Assembly (NCBI GenBank): GCA_029964075.1
Contig: CM057142.1
Location: forward strand, 31,808,392-31,872,391
DNA length: 64,000 nt
Reading direction: 5' to 3'
Origin: Patiria pectinifera
Lineage: Eukaryota; Echinodermata; Asteroidea; Valvatida; Asterinidae
A program made the translations under genes and the position numbers. Below, piece by piece: positions 22,517 through 32,800 of the stretch. Below the pieces are notes generated by a model. It saw only the letters and a list, made by a program, of their open reading frames with translations. It did not search any database and was not told the DNA's origin. The stretch's first letter is position 1, and the number at the start of each line of letters is the position of its first letter.

Positions 22517-24109
22517 ACAAACAAACCCCTAAATCTCATCTCAGTACATCATGAAAAAAATATAAGCCGCATGGAAAATCCAGTGCACAATGTGCAGTCA
22601 TCAACACTGGGGGAATATATTGACATTCCCTCCTCACGTACATGTATGTGCACCTGCCCTGATACCCAGTATGAAATAAAATCTGTGGCAATTTCAACTG
22701 GATATATCCCTTCGTATTCTTGGTCTGTCTATAAAAAGGGTTTACAATAAGGCAATATACATGCATGAATGTAACTGATATTTTACAATGGATTTACAAT
22801 GAAAACTGTTCATTTTTGTTCTCATTTTGATAAATTGTTTACTGACAAATGGGAGGCGTTGACCGTTGTGACAGAAGTGGGCAGAGGTCAAAATGAGGGT
22901 GTGCGGGCTTGCAACATTGTTTATTGCACTTCAATCGGACATTCCGTTGACAAGTTATGGCTGTTTAATGTTCGCATTTATGGTCATGTCAAAAAAGTAA
23001 AAATACTGAGAAAAAAGGCGATTAAAGTTGCAAGTTTTTTATTCGTGACAATGAAAGATGCTGATTGTTTTGTTCATAAAAACACTTTTATTTCACGTTT
23101 TATGGTACTATTAACATAGTAGGCATACATAATGTACAGGTACATGTATGTGCATAAAAGATGACAAGTTTCAATAAATCTGAAAATCGAAAAAAAAAAA
23201 AAACCATTTGGTTTTTGAGTATATTTGTCCACTACGGCCTGTGCCCATAGTTCCGTCTTATTTTGCTAGAACGCCTCACAAATGTTCTTTGTCACTCACT
23301 AATAACACTGTGAACTTCAAAGACCTTGAAGTCTGCTATTTCTTGAAAAAAATATATAAAAGAAGCATTACTTATATTCCAGTATACATGTACATCACAG
23401 ACAAAGTGGTTTTTAAGCTAAGGAAAAAAATAACGCAACATGCAGAGAAATTATTCCCACTGTCTGTGCATTGGCTCATGGTATTTAGAGAAATTTATGC
23501 ACGCCTGACTTGATGTTGGATTGGATTGATATCTCGTGATATTCCCATGTTGCGGTGTTCTTTGATGCCTACCGTATATGAAGCTTTCAGATTTAAGAGG
23601 TTCGTTTGTTCAAGCATTGATGCCTAGGTCAATTTCCCCGGATTAAATGATAATGGGATTATTATTTTATTTTCTGTACTGCATATTAATCAATAAAAAT
23701 AGGTAGGCCTACATGTATTTATGATAATTATTACCCATCTGCAGAAGTCATTTTCTTATAGTGGCTGTGATTTATTTACATGTACCGGTACATGTATACA
23801 TGTACCACTCATTTTATGAAAACGAATGGTTTTTAGCAACATACAAATGTAAGAATAGTGAGAATTTGAAAGTTTCATTCTCTTACATTTACATACCGTA
23901 TATCACCCCAAAAATGCATTATGACACGGTAACATGACATAGTAACATTTTTTTCAATGATGCCGTTCATTACAATTATGTACAATCGTGTATAAATTAG
24001 AAAAGGTCAGTAGTATAATATTATTTTGATAAAATACAAGGGATATTAATGCACGTGTACTTGCAAAGTGTTGTAATAATTTGTGCAAGTCTTTTTTGTC
24101 ATAAGTTGT
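22517..24109. other. upstream intron, no gene
   Basis: AT-rich with several TACATGTA / ACCGGTACATG palindromic motifs (for example 23780-23805). The 106-codon frame at 22799-23119 has no recognisable motif. Confidence 0.5.
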
Positions 24110-24350
24110 ACCTGCTGATGGAGACACCAGACATTAGGGAGACATTTCAATGTCTCCCTAATGTCACAGCTCCTGTTTAGGGGCAACATGTTATTGTCGA
24201 AAACGGGCTAGATCCATTGCTTGTTGTCCAAAACATAATACCAAAATTCGTGGAGGTAGGAAAAGGGAAAGTTAGGGTTTAAAGGGGTCATTAAAGTTGG
24301 AAAAAATTGTATGCACTATCCTTTGGGACAGTTTCCCTGAGGTATAATTT
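24110..24350. repeat. 'ACATTAGGGAGACATT' palindromic element, copy 1
   Basis: Contains the hairpin ACATTAGGGAGACATT / AATGTCTCCCTAATGT (24131-24164), then CACAGCTCCTGTTTAGGGGC, AACATG, and later ACCAAAATTCGTGGAGG. It aligns with 34130-34365. In both places a minus-strand SINE A follows. Confidence 0.65.
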
Positions 24351-24367
24351 CCTGTAACACTAGTTCT

Positions 24368-24636
24368 TATTATTGATTCTTTCTTGTAATGAAACCAAGG
24401 ATTCCTCAAAAGCGCCATAGGCACTGTAGCTGGCAAGCCTGAAGAAACCTGTGGAGAGGAGACAATAAGAAGAAATTACAGTTTTGGAGGTGGGAGAAAA
24501 CCCAGAATGATTTTCTAGGGAAAATCCACGGAATCAGGCAGGGACTGAAAACCCAATCCACATATTGGCCCAGGCGGGAATCGGACCCACAGCGGTCGAA
24601 GGCGAGGAAAGTACCGCTACGCCAACCTGACTCCCC
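24368..24636 (-). mobile_element. tRNA-derived SINE family A, copy 2
   Basis: Near-complete minus-strand copy. The head GGTTGGCGTAGCGGTACTTT is at 24636-24610 and the B-box region at about 24575-24590 is mutated (GGTCCGATTCC). The body includes CCAATATGTGGATTGGG and AGGTTTCTTCAGGCTTGCC, with the 3' end at a TTATTATTGATT-like tail. It sits about 200 bp downstream of a palindromic element (24110-24350), an arrangement repeated at 34.1-34.7 kb. Confidence 0.75.
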
Positions 24637-24694
24637 TTGCAATGCACATCAACACTACATTTTGTTATATATGTTAGGGAACATTTGGTAGAAT

Positions 24695-24905
24695 AAAAGA
24701 AATTGCAGACGCGGATACAAAGGGGGGTTTGGGGGTCGAACCCCCCCTCTGCCCCTCTTCTTCTGACAAAAAAAGAAAAAAATTATAACAATTATTGTAA
24801 TAATATAAAAGATGACACTTATGCCTGTCTGCAACAATCGGACATAAATAAAAGCTGACGGGCGTGACCCCACCCCCCTGCGAAAGTTCCTGGATCCGCC
24901 CCTGA
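24695..24905 (-). repeat. 'GGGGCGGATCCAGG' element, copy 1
   Basis: The right end in inverse reads AGGGGCGGATCCAGGAACTT and the left end CAGACGCGGATACAAAGG. Between them lie C-rich and G-rich runs and AACCCCCCCTCTGCCCC. Resembles 41005-41310. Confidence 0.5.
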
Positions 24906-25705
24906 ATTGTCTATTTTAAACTCAAGAGTATTGACATTATATTGTCTCTTTGCAAACCCCAGTAAGTGAGCACACCACAATGAGTGGTTTGCATTGTGGT
25001 TTGCATTTCCCATTGCCTTTAGAAATGCATCCGTCAATGGATTGCACCTTTTTAAGTTGGATCCTTTTCCCATTAGAATACTTGCACAATAAACCTGTCA
25101 ACGACGATCCTCCTTTGCAGCGAGACAAACAACAGAGCTGACCGCTAATATCAAGTTCAATCTCCCCTCATCACCCGCCCATCTGTATGGCACCTTGCAT
25201 GTAAACGACATAAATCACACCACGTTACCTGCTGCGATGCAGTCTAGAGAAAAAAAGTCTGTATTTATTTTAGTGGCTGTTTATAGAAGGACGCGATTGC
25301 AGCGCCATTTTTTTTTCTTCTTTTCTTTTTGGGCCCTGGGCGGCACTTGAAAATGTGCGCTGTACGTGTGCCCAATCCCCAATACACGTAATTATCACTT
25401 GGCCACGTCTGTTTTTTGCTGATAGTGACGTTTATTTATTTGTCCTCTAGATAGTCTACTTTGAAATGTACATAACTGTATGTTATCAGGCAGAAAAAAG
25501 AGAGACGTGCGTCAGAGAATTTGGGTCTTTTTATGCACTTTTGCTAGAATCAGGCCCCGTAGGCAGGGGGTTGGGGAGGGGGGAGGGGGCGGGGGGTCAG
25601 ACGACCAAATTGGTTGTAGGTCCACTTTCTCCTCACTGTGAGTTTTACTTAAATGTGTATTTCCATGCGTAATCAACTGTTTATTAGTCAAAAAGGTCCA
25701 CTTTG

Positions 25706-26013
25706 GCCAAGTTCGCGCAAGGACTATAGTTGACCAATGGTTAACTAACGTTTGCCCGAACTCTGTCTAGTCGACGGTGGTTGACTACGCTAGTCGACTA
25801 TTTGGAACCAGCCTACTGAGGTTGGTTGCTTCGCTGGTAACCAATAGCCGCGCGCATTCATAACGCTAGCAGAGAGCTAGGATCCAGAAGTTTTGCGATG
25901 ACATTTTGACCAGCGTTTGACTAGAGACGTTCGCACGTTGCTATCAGTGCGCAGGCGTAAGGTACGTCACAAATCAACCACTAGTCGACTAATGGTACTT
26001 GCCCGAACTTGGC
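25706..26013. repeat. MITE with GCCAAGTTCG inverted ends
   Basis: 308 bp. GCCAAGTTCGCGCAAGGAC at left and, in inverse from the right, GCCAAGTTCGGGCAAGTACC. Both arms contain GGTTGAC / CTAGTCGAC motifs. No clear target duplication. Confidence 0.6.
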
Positions 26014-26321
26014 TCTAGTAGTAAACATGACCCTTCCCTTCATCCAGGCTGGCTACGGCCCTGTATAACCTGTGGGGGGGGGGGATAGATTTTGGTCCAG
26101 AAAAGTCAAATCAGATTGATAACCAAAATCTAACACAAACCATTCTCAAGATAGGCTGGTTATCTTCCATTTCACATCTCATTAGGGCATTTTGATGCTC
26201 TGAAAATAACAATCCCCCCCCCCCTTTGCCCTTTTATAATTTCCCTTTTTGGGGGATTTTACTCTTTACACATATTTTGTAATTCATAAGATGGAATTTT
26301 GCGTCAGGGTGATGCAAATCA

Positions 26322-26460
26322 AATTAGGTTTTGCCCTTCACCGACGTATAAACACTGTATACTCAGTGTGTTACCTCCCGAGTGAAAGTTGGAAAAAATC
26401 ACTCTGGTGGGACTCGAGCTCACGACCTCCTGCTATTTAGTGCAGATGTTTTACCATTAA
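26322..26460 (-). mobile_element. tRNA-derived SINE family B, copy 3, bracketed by 40-bp direct repeats
   Basis: Inverted copy: GGTTTTGCCCTTCACCGACG, AAACACTGTATACTCAGTG, TTACCTCCCGAGTGAAAG and the B-box complement GGTGGGACTCGAGCTC. Flanked by direct repeats 26282-26321 and 26468-26507, each reading ATTCATAAGATGGAATTTTG and then a GGGTGATG core. Confidence 0.72.
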
Positions 26461-26737
26461 ATTAACTATTCATAAGATGGAATTTTGCATCGGGGTGATG
26501 TAAATCATCATCATATTTTGCAAATGAGTTGTCTTGAAATGGCAACCACAAGAGACATTGAGGTGTTATTTTGGCTTTAATGTCAAAGTGTATTGCTTAA
26601 AAAAAGCAATTTCTGTCCATCTAAGGCAATTTATTCTAGACACAAGAGATTTAACAATGTACGTTTTTGGTACATGTTATTTTTGCTCATTTTATGCATG
26701 TCCCTAAATGTTTCTTTTTGTTTTTGTTTACTTGCAG

Positions 26738-26838
26738 GAAATTTATTGAGGTCACCATCATGGATGATGAAGAATACGAAAAGGAGGAGAACTTCTACGT
26801 GGAGCTGGGCCAGCCCAAACTCATCAAGAGAGGAAACG
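26738..26838 (+). CDS. SLC8A: NCX exon: end of Calx-beta domain 2 (exon A/B-like position)
   Basis: Encodes residues 1-33 of the visible protein, starting KFIEVTIMDDEEYEKEE and ending at KRGN, plus the first base of a Gly codon. The DDEEYEK motif is the hallmark of the last strands of the second Calx-beta domain, which binds regulatory Ca2+ in the cytosolic loop. The acceptor is preceded by a T-rich tract and TTGCAG; the donor is CG|GTAAGT. The exon is entered in phase 2 and left in phase 1. In vertebrate NCX1 and in fly Calx the same protein segment is encoded by alternative exons (A or B) that set Ca2+ and Na+ regulation, so this 101-bp exon may be one of a mutually exclusive pair. I saw no partner exon, but a diverged one could be missed by eye. 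Confidence 0.95.
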
Positions 26839-29800
26839 GTAAGTCACCATGGCAACAGAAAGGCATCATCTAATTACATACTCCTATAAAAGCAATAATA
26901 GGATCCACAAAGATTCTATCACGTTTCTTGCGCGCTATCGCACTTTGAATCATTGTGGTGCGAGTGTAAATAAAATGGTTATGTTTTTTATTCTAGTGAT
27001 AGGCTAGGGGGACTCCGACTCAGGATCAGATGGAATTGATTCCGAGATTTGATTTAGAATGTTTACTTCCCTGTTGTAGCTGATTCCCATGAGGTTTAAT
27101 TTAATGGTGGTGAGCATTTATAGTATAGGGAACCAGGTATGGGCTCCGTGCGCCAACGAAAGAGGGCGCCCTTTTGCCTAGCAACGACGTCCCATGGGCG
27201 GGACATTTAGCTGGTTGACGCGCGCCATTCCTTGTGTATGACACACGTGCACCAGGGGATTTGTACTATGTACGGCCGCGTGTCGCAGCAAAATTGCAGT
27301 CAGGCAAGATGGCGGCAGTCGGTCACCCCCAACTGTACTTTCTTTGCCGGTGAGGGGGTACTTGTGAACAGAGCGGATACTCTATTGAGGTACAACACGG
27401 GTACCCAATTATCCATAAACAGAAACCCAACCCCAAAATTCAAATCCCAGAAGTTGTCTGGCGGGCATTATAGCTTTACGGTATAAACTGCAACTTTCGC
27501 GAGCATCTGTCGTGCATCAAAATGCACATCATTGTGAAATCTGTTTTGGTTTTCCATGTAGCATGGTTTTCATATTTGAAAATAACCTGCAAATGGCATT
27601 CAAAAGTTTCTTTTTTTTTTCTTGTCTGAGAAGTTACTTAGTAATTTGTAAAGTTATCTTGCTGTATCAACGCACAGCATGTGGTAGTATTATCGTGTGG
27701 ACCTTTATAAATAATGTGAACAGCAAACCTCTGAGATTTGAATTTTGGGTTTGTTTTTTTTTAACTGGTACCCGGTACCCATTTTTTTCCTTCAATCGGG
27801 TACCCGGTTCCCGTACTACACGTAAATGCACCCCTACACCAAACAAGTTCATTTTGATGTTTGAAACAATTTGTAGCAACTACACAGGAAAGATCGGCTG
27901 TTGCAGTTGTTCAGAAGGACTCCAGAGTCCAGTCAATAAAATGAAGTTGGCCGACCTACAACCAAACTCTATTAGAGCATACCTGAATTATTCCTAGTCT
28001 TTAGTTCAAGACTTGCGATGAATTTTTATTTCCCTGTTTTGCAGCCAGTCCCGTGATAAATGCAGTTAAGTTGCCGCGATGGTGGAGGTCTCTATCATGA
28101 TGAATCACATGTAGTCTTGGCAATATTGGCAGCGCTACCCAGGAAATTCCGAGTGTACATACCTCGCGCACATGCATTACCTCGAGTACAGGCTTCGCAC
28201 ACAAATTCTGGACACTACAAGTTGCACTCTCACTTTTTCGGGTTGCACTCCCACTTTCTCAAATCCTGGCTAAAACGCTGAGTACAGCACGTGTGAGGCA
28301 TGCTCAGAATTTTCCTGGGTAGCGCTGCCAATATTGCCAAGACTGGATTCGATTCATCTTGTTGATAGCAACCTCGTTGTGATGGCTGTATAAGGGGAAT
28401 AATTCCTAATACTATGTGGTTTGGCACGACTCTAAAAATTGGGGCTTGTTAATTCATTCGTAATGAAATGGCTGTTTTTCTGAATGTTATTTGGTTATTA
28501 TAAGTTAGGACGTTGACTCTGAATGGACTTGTAAGTCTTAGTAAGTAGACAGGATCAGAATCGAGTCCAAAAAGAATTGAGACACACAAGTCTAAGTTTA
28601 CATGTAAATTATCATAACGAAGCAGTACATGTACATGTATGGTGTTATTTTTTTCTCCCGAACATGCATGCTTCCTGGAATTATTTATGCAAGAATGTCC
28701 ATGTATGCATGAAAGTACATCATGCAGCAGTTCGTACCGTGGGTCCTCCTCATTTTTATTGACGTCTTTCACCACCTATTATCAGATATCTTTGAGCTGT
28801 GACATCTGTCCAGCCAATCTGCATTCAGTGCAGTTCCGTCAGGAGGCCAACTCTCGCACAGCGCAATCTATAATCTCCTCCATCTGCTGTCATTGGAGAG
28901 TGGATTTTGACGAGGCGACATCTCGTTAGAAGAGTTTTGATTAATGTCATCTGCTCTTCTTGTGCGGTTTGCAGAGTCTGCATGCATATCACATGAGTGT
29001 GAGATGGTGGTTGGGCATGGCGGTCACTATGTATCTAATATACATTGTACGTCAGTCCAATGCAATTTCAATGCAAATGCACATCAAATAATCATGATGC
29101 TTATTCACAAAAGTTGAAACTAAGCAGATCTCCTCGGCAAATGAGGATAAATATTTTGTGTGTCTGCCTATACCATAGGTCAGTTTGCTCCGAGTGGTGA
29201 AATGAAGATTCCAAAGTCTTGACATTCAAATAAATTAATATCAAAAGTGAATGCGTTCAAATAAAAAGATAACAAGGCAGTTACATGTTTATAAGTCTGC
29301 CTTTCACTATTTGTTTCTACTTGTGTACATACATACCTTTACATTATGCATTTTTAATTGGTATGTCATGCGGACTGTAATGCATAATGTACAAATTTGT
29401 ACCTTTTTTTATTGTTAAGGCCTCCTATATTTGGTGTGTATGCAATAAGGATCAGTGTAAAAGCTTTTTAAACACGACACCAAAGAAACTCGCAAGGCTT
29501 GAGACATTTTCTCATGCTTGAGAAATCGTACAAAAGTGCCATTATGTGAAAGGACACCGCTTGAGAGTGACTGGTGCACTCATCTCAATCCTTGAGATAT
29601 TTTACAGGCGGTCCAGAGCTACGACAAAATGTTCCAGAAGATTTCTCAAGGTATCCCTGACAAACGATCGCGTGAAATGATCATTGTTCGAGCAAGGCAT
29701 GGTGGAAACCAGCAAGATCGTACCCATGGAAACAAATTGTTGTCAGCCATAGTCCCAAATGTTAACCCCTGACCTTGGCCACGCCCCTGGTACTAGCGGC

Positions 29801-32800
29801 ACATACGTGCATAAACTTCTACTGGCAACCAACGAAACAAGCGTTCGCGTATCAAGGAACGCCAGAAAAGAGAAAGAAAAAGAGGTGTCAAGTCATATTT
29901 ACTATTAAAATTCAAACACATTTACAAAAAAAAATGGGCGCCTGTAGGGGTGTCAATGGGGGTGAGATTGGCAAATTAATGTCCCCCTGTCCACCCTCTA
30001 TTAAATAATATAGAATATGCTAGAGAAAATACAAGGATTTCAGGGGAAAATGTGCTTGCCTCCCCCCGATAAAATCCTGGCGATGCCCATGATCCTGGAT
30101 GCTTCGAAAATTGCGCAGCGATGAGAAAAAAACACTCTGTATCTCTCTCTATCATCTACACACAGGTGTACTTTGTCATCATAGGATAAGTTACGTGAGC
30201 AAATGATCCTATGAAAATAAAATGACATGTATAACTTTGTCCACAGGGAAACCGGTGCGGGATTTTTCGACCAGGCGAGGCAACCATTGGACACCTTCAG
30301 GATGCAAGGATGGGGGTCTGTTGTTGATTCTTTAAAAAAACTGGATTTTTTTTCTGTTGCACTAGCTGCTTGCAGGGAAGCAATGAAGTGTGGCACATAA
30401 TCATGACCTGTGACTAAAAAAAAGGGTAGATGTTTGTCTTTGAAGAGTTGTTGAGCCTGCAAAAATTGCAAGGATGGAGTAGTTTTGGTTTTGTTTTACA
30501 AAAAAAGGATACCTGGATCACTGAAAGACATACCTTGTACTAACATTACAATCAATTGTTCGATTTCGTGGCCCAGTTACGGTATAATTAAACCCGCCAT
30601 TGTTCACAGTGGAAGGAATCGGGAGTAATTACCATCTCGCGTGGCTAATAATGAAATAGGTTCATGTACATGAGACTGTATGGATTCAGTATTGACATTC
30701 AGACTGTGTGCGCTTGAGACCTGGGCCCGGTTTCGTGGCTCTGGGCCCAATTTCTGGGCTCATGCTTACCATAGAATTCCGAGCTTACGACCACAAATTT
30801 TGTGCTAACTGCGCTAGCAGAAACAAACTCTGTGCTAACCTGTAAGCACAGAATCCTTAGTTACGGGATATGCGCATGTGCAGAAGCAAACATTCCTCAC
30901 TAACGCATGAAATACGCTTACCGTAAGCACAGAATTTTCTGCTACAGTAATCAGGGATTTTTCGGCAACGGTAAACAGAGCCGTGAAATTCGGCCCTGCT
31001 TATACCGTCAGTGAAAAATTCCTGCCCTCTGTAGCAGAAAATGCATAACTAAGGATTCTGTGCTTAGAGGGTTAGCAAAGATTTTTTTTTTTACTGATGG
31101 TGCCGTTAGCACAAAATGGTGATCGTAAGCGCTGAGTTCTGTGGTTAGCAGAGCTATATGAAATAGGGCCCTGCAGTGTCAGGACTCTAGTAACCACAAA
31201 ATTTGGCACTTACAATCACCACTATGGGCTAACCCTGCAAGCCTGAGAACCCTTATTTACGGGATGTACGCAAACGCAGAAGCTAAAATTCCTCGCAAAC
31301 CCGTGAAATTTGCCAAATGTATTGCTCAGAATTGCCTGCTACCATTAGCTGGGATTTTTTTTGCTAAAGGTAGCCCTAGAAATCATGAAATTGGGCCCAG
31401 ACAAGTGCATCCTATATTCTCCAGTGGGGCGCACAGTTTACTTCGGACTCCTTATAAATCATGCTGTGTCAGAAATCAGCATTCAGGACATGTTGCAGGT
31501 CCTCATGTTGACACCCTCGTGCCACTGAGAGCCATATTGATTTAGGGAAGGGGTGGGGGGGGGGGACGTCAAACGATTCCCAGGGTCTGGGATTTGTACA
31601 TGCACTGGGATCTCACCTGGAAATGCCCTCTTCATTTTTCGTCAAGTGATTGGAAGATAAAATATTCATTGTAGTGCAGGGCCAGCCAATTGTTATTTAA
31701 TTTTTCCAAAATTCTGATGCATTAAATGGAATCGATGTCTCCACATTATCACCGGTTACAAGTAAACTGGAGATAAGAACATGCACTAATGTCATTTTTC
31801 AGTGTACAGGGTGAGTGAAAAAAAACCGAAACCCAAATGTCGGGACTATTGTTTTATTGAAGTTCTGCATTTAGTCTAATATATGAAAGCCCAATTCATA
31901 AGCTTCCTTTTAGTACAAGAATCATTCAAATCACTCATGTACTTTTCAAGTTGCAGAATTTTAAACACAACCACCGTTTTAAGGTTCTGTCCATGGATCA
32001 CCAAAAAGGTGTGTGTTCTTTCAGCAAAACGAAAACAATTCACACACATCCCTATGTGATTTGTTTTCGTTTTGCTGAAAGAACACTGAACTTTTTGCGA
32101 TCCGTGGACAGAACCTTAAAACAGTGGTTGTGTTTAGAATTCCGCAACTTGAAAAGTACATGAGTGATATGAGTGGTTCTTGTACTAAATGAAAGCTTAT
32201 GAATTGGGCTTTCATATCCCAGATTTTTGGAAATGCTACATGCAGAACTTCCCTAAAACAATGTTCCCAACATTTGGGTTTCGTTTTCTTGACTCACCCT
32301 GTACATGTATTGTTAAATGACAGAATGAGTGCTACAAATTTGTACATGGTCATGCTTTCAGTGATTTGGTGGCTGATTAAAAAATATAATAATGGGAATC
32401 TAAATGTTAAGCCCCTTCCCACAGTGAGTAGATCTACCCTTTCTTATAAAGCACAGGTCACGATTCACATCATCATCATCATCGTCATCACTAACATCTG
32501 GTCCATGGGATTATTAATCCATCCATCTCTGGATCCTTTTCTAATCTCTTAATCCTTTCATAACCTCTTCATCCTTCATTCTCTAAGGTCAGACCGGCCT
32601 CAACTGCACATTAATCCAGCCGCCATTTGCTATGAGCCATCTACTTACACAGATGCCTTCAGTTTTTATGTTTCCATAACAGTTGATCATTTGTTTTTTT
32701 ATTTTTTTTATTGGGAAATTGAAATGCTGCAATCTTGCAGGGTTATGTTTTGTTTGTTTCAAAGCCAGCATACTTCAGCCGCATATTCAATGTTCTTTTA

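Noticed and set aside
1-26737. Upstream NCX exons (large exon with start codon and first transmembrane half)
   Set aside because: I looked for the alpha-1 repeat and Calx-beta domain 1 motifs in the translated frames and saw none; they must lie before the window.
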